From: Zea mays
Lineage: Eukaryota > Streptophyta > Magnoliopsida > Poales > Poaceae
Reading direction: 5' to 3'
Assembly: GCF_902167145.1 (NCBI RefSeq)
Contig: NC_050103.1
Span: 30,124,001 to 30,188,000 of the forward strand
DNA length: 64,000 nucleotides
Shown in pieces: positions 22,186-35,278 of the stretch. The translations under genes and the position numbers were made by a program. Below the pieces are notes generated by a model. It had not been told where the DNA came from and did not search any database. It saw only the letters and a program-made list of their open reading frames with translations. Within the stretch, counting starts at the first letter, position 1; each line of letters starts with the position of its first letter.

Positions 22186-23032
22186 AAAGACCTTTTGCAG
22201 GCTGCATAGTGAGCTAAATGTCTTAGATTCGCGGAACTTGGATTGATAAGTAGCATACATGTGTATTATGCTTTAATCATGTTCCCTTATGCATTTAGTT
22301 GTTTATTTATGGTGCTCAAGTTGTACAAACTCTCCTCGGACCTCAAAAGTCCATGTGTGAGTGATGCACATATTTAGGGGGAGATGTGCTACAACTTGAC
22401 CCTTTGAGACTAACGATGTGTTTGAGCTTGCTTGATTTAGTCTCAAAGGTGGATTGAAAGGGAAAAGGTGAACTTGGACCATGCAAGACTTCCACTGCAC
22501 TCCAATGAGAGGGTAACTCATTCCAAGTTCATCTCCATATTCTTATTGCCTTTGTACTCTTATTTGAAGATTTTGGTGAGGTAATGAGGTTTAAGGGCCA
22601 AGATTGATCCCGTTTTGGTGCTTAATGCCAAAGGGGGAGAAAATAAGGCCAAAGCAAAAAATGGATTAGCTACCACTTGAGAATTTTGAAAATGGTAGAG
22701 TAGAGTGTTGTTTTGTCAAAATACTCTTTAGGTCTCGTAGTGCTAAAAGTCTGTCTCTTGTGGGGAGAATGCTTGATTATGGGAAAAAGGGGAGTTTTTG
22801 AATTCTTGATCAATTTCTCTTGGAATACCTCTCTCTATGTCTCAACAAGTGATTTTGACTTAGAGATAGGAAATTGAGTTTGATTTGCAAAAACAAACCA
22901 AGTGGTGGCAAAGAATGATCCAAATATGCCAATTTTGAATCAAAACAAACTTGTGTTCTCATTTGCATTGTTGTTGCACTTCCTTTAGTTGCTTTTTGTT
23001 GTGTTGGCATAAATCACCAAAAAGGGGGAGAT
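22186..23032 (+). other. 3' non-coding region and purine tract of element B
   Basis: No convincing frame, and no envelope-like gene of the kind some Sireviruses carry. Purine-rich blocks (AGGGGGAGATG near 22376, AAGGGGGAGAAAA near 22630) precede the main tract AAAAAGGGGGAGAT at 23019-23032, which abuts the 3' LTR. The extra tracts are a recognised Sirevirus feature. Confidence 0.75.
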
Positions 23033-24335
23033 TGAAAGGGAAATGTGCCCTTGGGCCATTTCTAAGTATTTTGGTGATCAAGTGCCAACACAAATGGTTT
23101 AATGTGAAACTATGCCAAATGGTGGAAGAAGTGTAAAGTCAACACAAAGGTATGATTCTAGACTTAGTACATTGGTCTTTGTGTACTAACATATTTGTCT
23201 AAGTGCTAGAATCAGAGAAAATTCAATTGGAAAAGACTTGGCTCGAGCAGCCAAGACTCTGCTCGGTCTGGGTGCACCGGACAGTGTCCGGTGCGCCAGG
23301 CTGGCGTCTGATCAACTGGCTGCTCTCGGGTCTCGACGGCGGCGTACGACTATAAATCACCGGACTGTCCGGTGGTGCACCGGACAGTGTCCGGTGAGTC
23401 GGCTGTGGCGAAGTCGCCGCTCTTGGGAACCAAGTCAATAGCGTATGGCTATAATTCACCGGACTGTCCGGTGAGCCAACGGTCGGTCGGGCCAACGGTT
23501 GGCCGCGCAATCTGCGTGTGACGCGTGGCCGAGCCAACGGTCGGATGGGGGCACCGGACTGTCCGGTGCGCCAATGCCTCCAAGTCTCCAACGGTCGGCT
23601 GCGCCAGAATAGGAAAGAAATCCACACCGGACAGTGTCCGGTGGTGCACCAGACTGTCTGGTGCGCCAGTCGACAGAAGGCAAGAATTGCCTTCCTGGAT
23701 TGATCTCAATGGCTCCTAGCTGCCTTGGGGCTATAAAAGGGACCCCTAGGCGCATGGAGGAGTACACCAGGCATCCCTTGAGCATTCCTAAGCACCAAGA
23801 CTTCATTTCCGCGCATTCGATTCTTTGTTATAGCAACTAGAGCTCCATTTGAGTAGAGAACTCTTCGAGTTGTGTTGAGAGCTCGTGTTGTGACTTGTGT
23901 GTGTACTGTTGCTCTGTTTTTGTGTCTTGTGTGTGTTGCTCATCCCAACCTTACTTCCGTGATTCTTTGTGATAATCAAATTGTAAGGGCGAGAGGCTCC
24001 AAGTTGTGGAGATTCCTCGCAAGCGGGATATAGTGAAATGAAAGCAAAACACCGTGGTATTCAAGTGGGTCTTTGGACCGCTTGAAAGGGGTTGAGTGCA
24101 ACCCTTGTCCGTTGGGACGCCACAACATAGAGTAGGCAAGTGTTGGACTTGGCCGAACCACGGGATAAACCATTGTGCCTCTCTGTGTTGATCTTTTTGT
24201 GGTTATTGTGTTTTGCAAGAACTCATCTCTAGCCACTTGGCTTCATTGCGCTAACACTTAATCAAGTTTGTGGCTTTGAGTTTAAGTTTTTACAGGATCA
24301 CCTATTCACCCCCCCCCCCCCTCTAGGTGCTCTCA
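23033..24335 (+). repeat. 3' LTR of element B
   Basis: 1303 bp against 1326 bp for the 5' copy. It lacks one 24-bp palindromic unit and has an extra stretch of about 18 bp near 23485. Scattered substitutions and a longer C run near 24308-24321 also differ. TATAAAA at 23732-23738. It ends CTCTCA at 24335, followed by GAGCC. Confidence 0.93.
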
Positions 24336-24340
24336 GAGCC
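24336..24340. repeat. Target duplication of element B, right copy
   Basis: GAGCC matches 15204-15208. The D LTR resumes right after it (TCGCCAGAGTTCGCGCCCCA), in line with 31643 onward in the other LTR. Confidence 0.95.
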
Positions 24341-27300
24341 TCGCCAGAGTTCGCGCCCCACCATCTGAACGCATCGCCGGAATTACCCCGTCCGCCGTCG
24401 ACGCGACCACACAGCACACCAACTGGACCATCCACGCCTCGCCGTCCGAACGCCTCGCCTCACCGTGATCGAATCCATCCATTCACCACAAGGTTGAAGA
24501 CAACCCAAATGTTTTTATTAACTCCAAAATCATAGTTTGAATTAATTCATGAATTTGGTAATTATTTGTTGTGTTTTGGGATATTATGATTTGGAATTCA
24601 TGTATGTGAATGATTGATTTTTAGTATTCGTGCGATGAATTAGTATATTAACATCATTCATGTTATTTGTTTCCAATTGTTTTAGAATTTAGGATTTAAA
24701 AGAAGTATGACAAAATTTGGTAGACACATGTGTTAGTGATGAAAACACTAGATAAATAAAATCTTAGTTAATTTTGTTTATGACGAATTTTTCTAAAAGT
24801 TTATATTCATAAGTTCATTTAAACTCACTAAATAGATAATAAAAACTCTTCTTAACACATAATTAGTAAGTGGTATAAAATTCATAACAATACAAATACT
24901 TCAGTATAAACAGTGGTTTAATGTATTATTAGATGTTTTGTTTATTAATGACATTTTTCTTTTAGAAGGAAAAGATAAAACTAAAATGAAGATCACTATT
25001 CATAGTATAAATAATTAGGTAATAACTAGTTTATTTCTAATAGAATTGGTTAAGTCATTACACCTAGGCCATGTATGTTAGTGAGATAAAAATATATTTC
25101 ACTAGTCATGATAAATGTATTCATAAGTATGGCACTAAATTACGTAAAATTAATAAAATATTTATGTATGTAGTAATAACCATGAATATGTTATTAAAAG
25201 TCTCATTTAGTAATTTACAATTAATTCTTAGTATATTAATGTTAGAAGAATTAAATAAACAATTTTTAGTATACGTATAAATTTCTATTTAGAAAAGAAA
25301 GGAGAAAACAAAAAGAATATAGTTTTCTAAAAGATACTAAAATAATAGAATTGGTGTTCATATCTTTAAAATGATGACCTATCGATTTAAATGTAGTTTT
25401 CTCAATAAATATGGATTTAGTATTTTCCTAGTAGAATGATAATCATTTATTATCCCTTCACATAAAACTCATTTAGTCTCATATTTAAGTATCCATAATT
25501 ATATGCTTTACAATAGTAAAATGTCATATAACTTGTCTAATAATGACATAATGGCTTAATTAAGTACTCACACCATCATAATTAAAACGATAGTTAATAA
25601 TATACCAATGAATATAGTATTCATTTTAAATGATTTAGGTCATATGTCCCTAAATTGAAACTAAATATAATTAATAGATTATTTATATTTTTTTAATAAA
25701 AATATAACAAGGGTCATTGCTTTTATAAACTAAAATGCTAGTTTATACATAATTTCCTTTCTAATGAATTAGATAATTTATTTCTACAATAGAATTAAAG
25801 AAAATTAATAGATTAATTATCCTTTATCATAATTTATTAATCAAACCTATAGTCAATTTGTTCTTAACTAGATTTATGGCATGATTAATGATTTCATAGA
25901 ATTTAGTCCGCATTATATACGAATCACTTAGTTTTTCCTAAAGGATAAAATAAAGTTATAAGAGTTTAAGTTCTTTTATAACTTAAAATGTTACTTTATA
26001 TATTGACTTCGAATATAATAATATAGGCTATGTGTTTTCTAATAAAAGATAGTTATTTGTTCATTATCTTTTGCACGAAAATCCATTTAAAGGCATATAA
26101 CCTAGTTTTTCATAAAATAGGTGTTTAATAATAATGATCTTTTCACATAAAACTTATTTCGACTTATATCTTAGTTTATCATAAGTGAATGTTTAACAAT
26201 GATTTATAAGATGTTCCATAATGCTTCTAAAATTAATAACGTGTTTCGTAGTCCATTAACCTTAGATATATAACATATATCTTTTCTAAAAGGTTAAAAC
26301 TGTTTAATATTGTTATAACGTGTTTTATCATCTTATAAACCCTTAATCTTAGACATATCACATATGACGTTTTGCAAAAGATTAATTTGGTGAAGCTAAT
26401 AGTTGTATATTTTAATTAAGATTAAGATATTTTAAGCTTATGTCTTGTTTTATAAAGTATCGATCACACATTTTTAAAAAGAATACCTTTTTATTATAAC
26501 CCTTGTGTGTAATGTTTTTGAAAAGCGAACGCTCTTTTTGTTAGGCTTTCTTTTAGCTTTACATATGGTGAATGTTGTATGTTATTGAGTGGTGTTTGTT
26601 TCTTCTTGTTTGTTTGTGTGATATTCAGTGGTTGATCTAGAAGTTAAGAATCAAGATCTATTCCTATCCGAGGAAGAACCTCAAGTTTTCAATAAGCAAG
26701 GCAAATGGACTTCTCCCTCTGCATACTATATTTGATCTCAAACAATTCATTTAATAAAGTTTATTCTTTGATATATATGCATAATTTGATGGGTTATCTA
26801 TTCAGATACACCTAACCTTTCCAACCTTATTCCTTGTTAACCTGGGTTATGATCTAATCAAGTAGCTATGCTATTGCTACAACTTTAACTTTATGATGTT
26901 ACTCCAACGGATGATATCAATGTTCCAAATGGTAATTTATATTATTGTTGTTAATCCGATGATTAAACAAGATCATATTGTGATAATTGGAACATGGAGT
27001 GACCACCCGGGAAAACAGTGCAACCACGAGTGCTATCATGGCTCTGGCTTTGGTAATTAGCTTTATATACTTAGTACCTAGCAACCTTACCTGAAATATG
27101 GGCAAGAGAGGGAGCGGTGGTGTTGGCAGCCCACGTTAACATGGGGACGTATTCTTGGCTAAGGTACCTCACCCAGGGGGCCTCCACCATCGATTTTAGA
27201 AACCTTAGTGGGTTGCTTAATATTAAGAGTATTCTGTGAAAGCCTCATAGTGCATCCCTAGCCACTCACCTCGGAAGTGTTTATGGGTTTTGGCCGACCC

Positions 27301-27982
27301 AGGCTATAGGGGATACACGACTTGTGGGTAAAGTTGTACCACCTCTGCAGAGTGTAAAACTGATATATCAGTTGTACTCACGGTTATGAGCAGCCTAGAC
27401 TCCTCACATGATAATTGAACTTGAAGACGAAAATAAATCGAGATCCGATGATTTGCCAATGGTTTGCTTAAGTGGTTTCACTTAAGTGTTTTTGATCTAT
27501 TCTTATACCTTTGTTTAATGGGAATACTTGGGATTCACACTTATTAGTAAGCCAGATGTTGTTAATAAAATGTTGACCAACTAAAATGCTTACTGCTCAA
27601 CCTTAGCCTCACCTTGTTAAACTTGCATTAGTTTTTCCCCCAATTGCTGAGCCCCGACCATAAGTAAGCTCACCCTTGCTTAATTTTGATCAGAAGTTGC
27701 AGATGAAGATATGATGCTGAACCCCATGGATGCTAGTCTAGTGATACCCCCGGTCATCTTCCTGTGGATGGATGTCCTTGTTTTGTTGTACTTTGATGAA
27801 TAAAGGTTAAGACATTATGTCTGTTCGAAGTGTAATATGTTAATATAATCATTATTTACACTTTTATGCATTGTTCTTTTGATATATTACACTTGTGACG
27901 TCAACATATGTGTGGAAATAGATCCTGGCAAACATATGCGATGCACCCGGCTCTGCCCCTTTGGAAACGGGTGTGACAGAAG

Positions 27983-27994
27983 TGGTATCAAAGC
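27983..27994 (+). other. Primer-binding site of element D
   Basis: TGGTATCAAAGC lies four bases after the 5' LTR. It differs at one position from the usual tRNA-Met complement TGGTATCAGAGC. Confidence 0.8.
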
Positions 27995-29350
27995 AATGTG
28001 ACCGTAGGTCGCTAGATTAGTTAGAAATGGAAAGCCGAGTCAGTCTTTCAAAGCCTGATATATTTTCCTCCATAAAAACTTACTTTATATCAAAACTCGT
28101 CTCTTTTATTTTCAACTCTTCTAGTCTGCTTTTTGGTCTATCAGAAGTCTCTGCTCAGAAGCACTACAAGATGATCAATTTAGGTTGCCGAACTTGAAGC
28201 GAAGTTTGCCTGAAGGAACCCTTTAGATGCTATTGAAGATGCCCCATTCTCTGTCCTATCCCCGCCCCGCGAGAAGTTTTCGTTATAGATCTCTTGGATT
28301 TATTACCATTCTTCTTGGTTAGGTTGATAGGATAGTTCTATAGTGCTAAGTTTTCGACTAGATCGATAAAGACGACGTTATATTGTGGTTGTTTTCTAAC
28401 TCATAATATTGCTATATAACCCTTGATTTCTTCTACTCTTGTTTTCTTGCCATTGTATTGTCATCCTTGGACAATATCTAACTCGATATATTGAACCCTT
28501 TGTCTCTCTACTTATCTCCTTGATAATGCCCTTGTATTTTGTATCCTTAAAAAAACTTTCTCATATCCTTGGTTGAACAATTTATCCTCGCTTCACCAGT
28601 TAGTGGTTATCTTATTTCACTCTTGGTCATTAACGATAATGTTTTGACCTTGTCTATCTCCTTGTTATTTCTGATTTGATTCCTTGATTTTATAATCTCT
28701 TCCTTATTCCTAACCTTGTCCCGCCTTTCAAAAAAACTATAAGAAATTGTTTTCCTTGGGAAAGATTGCCTTTTGATTGAATGAATAACATCGAGTCATG
28801 TTGTGCTGATATGTTTGAGTTCATGTTAGTTATCTTTGTGATTATGTTTGATTTGCTTCTTTGTAATGATTGTTGTTGTATTGTGTGACTTTTGTCCACA
28901 ATGGCATCAGTTAGCTAGGAAAAACCTTAGATAGATGGGTTTTCTCTACTCTCTATAATCTGTCTTTGCTCAACCCTTTCGTCCCTTCCATTCTTCCATA
29001 CCCATACAGATGTCAAACCTTGGAATGTCAACTACAAGTGATGTCAATAAGTGCAAAGAATACATTGTGTTGGCAACTCCTCTAGCTAAGTCTCAGATGG
29101 AACAGTTCAAGAAGGCACATGCACAGTTTCTGCAAGCAACCTTAAGTGTTAGCTAGACTCCAACAAGTTGATTTAGCATGAATTATTGCACATGAGCAGA
29201 TCATCGATAACCATGCGACATCAACTACAACATCACCCTCGATAGTTGACTTAGAAAAGTTGTTACACGCACAAGCTCTGATAATACAGAAAGCATCTCA
29301 ACTTACCTCCTCATACCAGCAAGTGTTGGCAAGTCGAAACGTCACTAGAA
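27995..29350 (+). other. Non-coding 5' half of the element D interior
   Basis: About 1.35 kb with no credible frame. Short gag-like wording such as ATGTCAAACCTTGGAATG near 29010 is followed by stops. It is probably leader plus decayed gag N-terminus. Confidence 0.55.
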
Positions 29351-30166
29351 ATGAAACAGCTGACGAACAGGCATAAAAGGATGCAACACCATCAGACAAA
29401 CGATCTTGGAACATGTTGTTGTTGTGAGTACTATGGAATTCCTTGTCGCCAGATCAGTACAAACGAAAGTGAAACTACAAAACAGAAGAACCGGATTTTG
29501 TTTTCTGGCATAAAAAATCAATGGTCTCCCCAAGAACAACTAATAGCAGATTCTCGAATACCTAATGCACTGTTAGTCGATGAATTGTCAGGTATTCCAG
29601 AAAGGAAACATCACAAGGATGTCCAGCTCCAAAAAGAAGCACATGAGTGTTACATTGATGGATGGACTATCATCTGCACACAGTTTCAGCCTCGTCGCAG
29701 CATCAGGTCCAAGAAACAAAAATGGAAATATGGAAAAAGTCAAGAAATAACTTCAAGAAAAGCTTGTTATCTATGTGGACGTGAAGATCATTACCTTCGT
29801 AACTGTCCCGAGAAGAGTTCACTACCGAACACCACCGAGATTAAGCTATCTCAGTCTCCAGACATGGAATATGAACAAAAATACATAGAAACTTCTATCA
29901 GCATTGTGAAGAACAACAAAAGGAATAGGAAAATGTTTGGATATATGAGTAGTCCACCTCAACCACAAACAAAAGCCCCAAAACACATGGATACCCAAAT
30001 AGAAGAATCAAGCCAGACTCAGCTATATGAGATACAGACACCCAATCATCCCTCACCCCCTGTTGGTCAAGCAAAGTTGACTCGCAAAGAACTCAAAGCA
30101 AGAGGTGCTTGCTACTACTGCAAAAATGAAGAACATATTATTCGCGAATGCCCAAGAAGCGTCTAG
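29351..30166 (+). CDS. Zinc-knuckle (gag C-terminal-like) protein of element D
   Basis: 271-codon frame from ATG 29351, although a coding start further upstream has probably been lost. Two canonical CX2CX4HX4C knuckles are present, CYLCGREDHYLRNC (about 139-152) and CYYCKNEEHIIREC (about 254-267), separated by a hydrophilic linker. The family fits retroviral-type nucleocapsid, but there is no recognisable capsid core, protease or RT. A further knuckle-like CSHCGAKK lies out of this frame at about 30260. It may help package element transcripts or be a relic; I cannot tell. Confidence 0.55.
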   Translation: MKQLTNRHKRMQHHQTNDLGTCCCCEYYGIPCRQISTNESETTKQKNRILFSGIKNQWSPQEQLIADSRIPNALLVDELSGIPERKHHKDVQLQKEAHECYIDGWTIICTQFQPRRSIRSKKQKWKYGKSQEITSRKACYLCGREDHYLRNCPEKSSLPNTTEIKLSQSPDMEYEQKYIETSISIVKNNKRNRKMFGYMSSPPQPQTKAPKHMDTQIEESSQTQLYEIQTPNHPSPPVGQAKLTRKELKARGACYYCKNEEHIIRECPRSV

Positions 30167-30370
30167 ACCAACTAAAGAAGAAGACGGTGAAGCAAGACCC
30201 AAACAATAACCTAGAAGACCAACCAGTTACAAGTACGATGATGAGGATCGCTTGATTTGTAGTCATTGTGGAGCAAAGAAACAATAAGTTCCTTAAGTTT
30301 AGAAGAGTTCAATGTGAACCAAGAACCTATGAGTAACCGTATATCACCATTGTTTTCTTGCTAGCCTTCC

Positions 30371-30410
30371 CTAATCTCGAGGACGAGATTCTTTTTAAGA
30401 GGGGTAGATT
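30371..30410 (+). other. Polypurine-tract region of element D
   Basis: CTAATCTCGAGGACGAGATT, with a CTCGAGGACGAG near-palindrome, then TTTTTAAGAGGGGTAGATT, sits directly before the 3' LTR. The CGAGGACGAG block before the tract is typical of plant chromovirus (Tekay/Del) gypsy elements. Confidence 0.65.
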
Positions 30411-33400
30411 TATGACACTATAAAAATCATTAAATAAAAATAATGCAGTTAGTTTATTAATATGGTAATAAATTTTTCATTTATGTCTATTATTTATTTC
30501 ATTTGGAATAATTTTTTATTGCGCATGATTGATTTTCGGATATTTAATAGCATTTCGTCTTAAATGAAAATCCTAGTAAATAAAATATAATAATATTAGT
30601 TCAAAAATAAATATTTTATTTATAAATAATTTTGGTCTAATTATTATGATTTTTAGGGTTATTAAAAATGTATTTCAAATTTGGAAAAAAGGAATAGAAA
30701 AAAAATAAACCCTAAACTAAACCGGCCCATTTGGCCCAGCCGACCGCCCCCTGCCCCTAACCCTAGCAGCTGCCGCCCCTTGCCTCCCCTGCTCCCACTC
30801 AGCCGCCGCCAGGAACTCCCTCTCTCTCCTCTCTCCCTACCTTCCTCTCTCCTGCTCTCTGCTCCACGCGTCGCCAAGCCGCCAGGAGCAGCATCCCGAC
30901 GCTCCAACCGCCCGGACGCGCCACCTGCACGCCAACCGAGCCCGCCCGTGGAGCCGAGCGCCTGTAGCCACCCGGCCGACCACGCGCTAAGCCCCTGCGC
31001 GCCAAGACCCGTCCTCACCCCAGCAACCTCCCCATGACGCCTGCAGCCGAGCACCCCTACGACGCCGCGACCCGCCTAGTGCCCGACCGAAGTCCGACCG
31101 CGCTCGGTGCCTAGACCCAACACCGTCGAAGCCCGACCGCACGCGCCAGGACCGTGAGCCGCGCCCCTCCCCGCGCCATGCGCACAACCCCAGCCCAATT
31201 GACGCCGCGCCGTTCGTTTTTCATCGCGAGTAAAGGCGCTTTACTGCCGTCGTTCCTCCCTCCATTGATGGCCATCAATGGCGCCATGGCTGGCCATTTC
31301 CTACTCCCCGGTGCCCCTCTCTCTTCCTCTCCTCCCCTCCCTTTATAAAAATCGAGCACCATCCTCCTCTCTTCATCCCCAAAGCTCGCTCGCACTCCCC
31401 ACACTCTCTCCTTCGCTCGTGCTTGCCAGAACCTCGCCGGAGTCGACGCCACTGCGCTGGAGCTCGCCCGCGCAACACCCCGTTGACCATGCCCACGCCG
31501 CAGCTCTGCTCACGCGCACCCGCTGTCGAACGCCTGCCCACGCCGTGCCCAACTCGTCGTCGGACAGTCCGTGTCCATCTGCTGTTCACCGGAGCTCTGC
31601 CTGTGCTTGCGCGCCATACACCGTTTGCCATCCCGTGGAGCCTCGCCGGAGTTCGCGCCCCACAGTCCGAACGCATCGCCGGAATTACACCGTCCGCTGT
31701 CGACGCAACCACGCAGCACACCAACTAGACCATCCGCGCCTCGCCGTCCGAACGCCTCACCGTGATCGAATCCATCCATTCACCACAAGGTTGAAGACAA
31801 CCCAAATGTTTTTATTAACTCCAAAATCACAGTTTCATTAATTCATGAATTTGGTAATTATTTGTTGTATTTTGGGATATTGTGATTTGGAATTCATGTA
31901 TGCGAACGATTGATTTTTAGTATTCGTGCGATGAATTAGTATATTAACATCATTCATGTTATTTGTTTCCAATTGTTTTAGAATTTAGGATTTAAAAGAA
32001 GTATGACAAAATTTGGTAGACACATGTGTTAGTGATGAAAACACTAGATAAATAATATCTTAGTTAATTTTGTTTATGACGAATTTTTCTAAAAGTTTAT
32101 ATTCATAAGTTCATTTAAACTCACTAAATAGATAATAAAAACTCTTCTTAACACATAATTAGTAAGTGGTATAAAATTCATAACAATACAAATACTTCAG
32201 TATAAACAGTGGTTTAATGTATTATTAGATGTTTTTTTATTAATGACATTTTTCTTTTAGAAGGAAAATATAAAACTAAAATGAAGATCACTATTTATAG
32301 TATAAATAATTAGGTAATAACTAGTTTATTTCTATAGAATTGGTTAAGTCATTACACCTAGGCCACGTATGTTAGTCAGATAAAAATATATTTCACTAGT
32401 CATGATAAATGTATTCATAAGTATGGCACTAAATTACGTAGAATTACTAAAATATTTATGTATGTAGTAATAACCATGAATATGTTATTAAAAGTCTCAT
32501 TTAGTAATTTATAATTAATTCTTAATATATTAATGTTATAAGAATTAAATAAACAATTTTTAGTATACGTATAAATTTCTATTTAGAAAATAAAGGAGAA
32601 AACAGAAGAATATAGTTTTCTAAAAGATACTAAAATAATAGAATTGGTGTTTATATCTTTAAAATGATGACCTATCAGTTTAAATGTAGTTTTCTCAACA
32701 AATATGGATTTAGTATTTTCCTAGTAGAATGATAATCATTTATTATCCCTTCACATAAAACTCATTTAGTCTCATATTTAAGTATCCATAATTATATGCT
32801 TTACAACAGTAATATGTCATATAACTTGTCTAATAATGACATAATGGCTTAATTAAGTACTCACACCATCATAACTAAAACGATAGTTAATAATATACCA
32901 ATGAATATAGTATTCATTTCAAATGATTTAGGTCATATGTCACTAAATTGAAACTAAATATAATTAATAGATTATTTATATTTTCTTAATAAAAAGATAA
33001 AAAGGGTCATTGCTTTTATAAACTAAAATACTAGTTTATACATAATTTCCTTTCTAATGAATTAGATAATTTATTTCTACAATAGAATTAAAGATAATTA
33101 ATAGATTAATTATCCTTTATCATAATTTATTAATCAAACCTATAGTCCATTTGTTCTTAACTAGATTTATGGCATGATTAATGATTTTTTAGAATTTAGT
33201 CCACATTATATACGAATCACTTAGTTTTTCCTAAAGGATAAAATAAAGTAATAAGAGTTTAAATTCTTTTGTAACTTAAAATGTTACTTTATATATTGAC
33301 TTTGAATATAATAATATAGGCTATGTGTTTTCTAATAAAAGATAGTTATTTGTTCATTATCTTTTGCACGAAAATCCATTTAAAGGCATATAACCTAGTT

Positions 33401-35273
33401 TTTCATAAAATAGGTGTTTAATAATAATGAACTTTTCACATAAAACTTATTTAGACTTATACCTTAGTTTATCGTAAGTGAATGTTTAACAATAATTTAT
33501 AAGATGTTCCATAATGCTTCTAAAATTAATAACGTGTTTCATAGTCCATTAACCTTAGTTATATAACATATATCTTTTCTAAAAGGTTAAAAATGTTTAA
33601 TATTGTTATAACGTGTTTTATCATCTTATAAACCCTTAATCTTAGACATATCACATATGACGTTTTATAAAAGATTAATTTGGTGAAGCTAATAGTTGTA
33701 TATTTTAATTAATATTAAGATATTTTAAGCTTATGTCTTGTTTTATGAAGTATCGATCACACATTTTTTTTAAAAAAGAATACCTTTTATTATAACCCTT
33801 GCGTGTAATGTTTTTGAAAAGCGAACGCTCTTTTTGTTAGGCTTTCTTTTAGCTTTATGTATGGTGAATGTTGTATGTTATTGAGTGGTATTTGTTTCTT
33901 CTTGTTTGTTTGTGTGATATTCAGTGGTTGATCTAGTAGTTAAGAATCAAGATCTATTTCTATCCGAGGATGAACCTCAAGTTTTCAATAAGCAAGGCAA
34001 GTGAACTTCTCCCTCTGCATACTCTATTTGATCCCAAACAATTCATTTAATAAAGTTTATTCTTTGATATATATGCATAATTTGATGGGTTACCTATTCA
34101 GATACACCTAACCTTTCCAACCTTATTCCTTGTTAACCTGGGTTATGATCTAATCAAGTAGCTATGCTATTGCTACAACTTTAACTTTATGATGTTACTC
34201 CAACGGATGATATCAATGTTCCAAATGGTAAGTTTATATTATTGTTGTTAATATGATGATTAAACAAGATCATATTGTGATAATTGGAACATGGATGACT
34301 ACCCGAGAAAATAGTGCAACCACGAGTGCTATCATGGCTCTGGCTTTGGTAATTAGCTTTATATGCTTAGTGCCTAGCAACATTACCTGAAATATGGGCA
34401 AGAGGGGGAGCGGTGGTGTTGGCAGCCCACGTTAACATGGGGACGTATTCTTAGCTAAGGTACCTCACCTATGGGGCCTCCACCATCGACTTTAGAAACC
34501 TTAGCGGGTTACTTAGTATTAAGAGTATTCTGTGAAAGCCTCATAGTGCATCCCTAGCCACTCACCTCGGAAGTGTTTATGGGTTTTGGCCGACCCAGGC
34601 TAGAGAGGATACACGGCTTGTGGGTAAAGTTGTACCACCTCTGCAGAGTGTAAAACTGATATATCAGCCGTGCTCACGGTTATGAGCAGCCTGAACTCCT
34701 CACATGATAATTGAACTTGAAGACAAAAATAAATCGAGATCCGATGATCTGCCAATGGTTTGCTTAAGTGATTTCACTTAAGTGTTTTTTTATATACTCT
34801 TATACCTTTGTTTAATGGGAATACTTAGGATTCACACTTATTAGTAAGACAGATGTTGTTAATAAAATGTTGACCAACTAAAATGATTACTGCTCAACCT
34901 TAGCCTCACCTTGTTAAACTTGCATTAGTTTTTCCGCACTTGCTGAGCCCCGACCATAAGTGAGCTCACTCTTACTTAATTTTGATCACAGTTGCAGATG
35001 AAGATATGATGCTGAACCCCATGGATGCTAGTCTAGTGGTACCCCCGATCATCTTCCTATGGATGGATGTCCTTGTTTCGTTGTACTTTGATGAATAAAG
35101 GTTAAGACATTATGTCTGTTCAAAGTGTAATATGTTAATATAATCGTTATTTACACTTTTATGCATTGTTCTTTTGATATATTACACTTGTGACGTCAAT
35201 ATATGTGTGGAAATAGATCCTGGCACACATATGCGATGCACCCGGCTCTGCCCCTTTGGAAATGGGTGTGACA
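30411..35273 (+). repeat. 3' LTR of element D
   Basis: 4863 bp, uninterrupted, starting TATGACAC (the 5' LTR has TGTGACAC) and ending GGGTGTGACA. It aligns with the 5' copy throughout, with frequent small differences. TATAAAA at 31344-31350. The GC-rich first kilobase and AT-rich remainder are as in the other copy. No gene is called here. Confidence 0.88.
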
Positions 35274-35278
35274 GTCGG
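35274..35278. repeat. Target duplication of element D, right copy
   Basis: GTCGG directly after GTGTGACA, matching 13995-13999. Confidence 0.9.

Larger units (their letters stand above)
15209..24335 (+). mobile_element. Element B: nearly complete Sirevirus copia retrotransposon
   Basis: This 9.1 kb element is inserted in the 5' LTR of element D. LTRs are 15209-16534 and 23033-24335, with terminal TGAAAGGG and CTCTCA. Primer site 16537-16548, purine tract 23019-23032 and a perfect 5-bp duplication GAGCC are all present. Gag and pol lie in one frame (16585-22185), with one stop between gag and pol and three more inside pol. The order is protease, integrase, RT, RNase H, as in copia. It is probably the youngest element of the nest, but the pol stops make this copy defective. 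Confidence 0.95.
14000..27978 (+). repeat. 5' LTR of element D (interrupted by element B)
   Basis: LTR sequence is 14000-15208 and 24341-27978, about 4847 bp once B (15209-24335) and one target copy are removed. It is sharply two-part: a GC-rich, Pro/Ala-coding-like first kilobase (14300-15208), then several kilobases of AT-rich DNA. TATAAAA at 14911-14917 is followed by a pyrimidine-rich leader. Frames in the GC-rich part (for example 14237-14800) have no recognisable domain, are open on both strands and are broken in the other LTR copy, so I do not call genes. Confidence 0.85.
14000..35273 (+). mobile_element. Element D: giant-LTR, non-autonomous (LARD-like) retrotransposon
   Basis: Two LTRs of about 4.85 kb (14000-27978 with element B inside it, and 30411-35273) flank only 2.43 kb of interior. 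The ends are TGTGACAC and GGGTGTGACA. The target duplication GTCGG is at 13995-13999 and 35274-35278. A primer site lies right after the 5' LTR, and a purine tract with the gypsy-type context CTCGAGGACGAGATTC lies before the 3' LTR. The interior codes only for a zinc-knuckle protein. Long LTRs around a short interior fit the LARD (large retrotransposon derivative) idea. The CGAGGACGAG block suggests descent from a Tekay/Del-type gypsy element, which is inference. Confidence 0.88.

Noticed and set aside
22186..23032. Envelope-like gene after pol in element B
   Set aside because: Only short frames (at most 72 codons), with no signal or membrane segment. The region is the purine-tract-bearing non-coding 3' end.
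25071..25280. Small frames in the AT-rich part of the D LTR (also 26917-27105, 28690-28899)
   Set aside because: Random-looking frames inside LTR or leader sequence with no counterpart in the other LTR and no domain.
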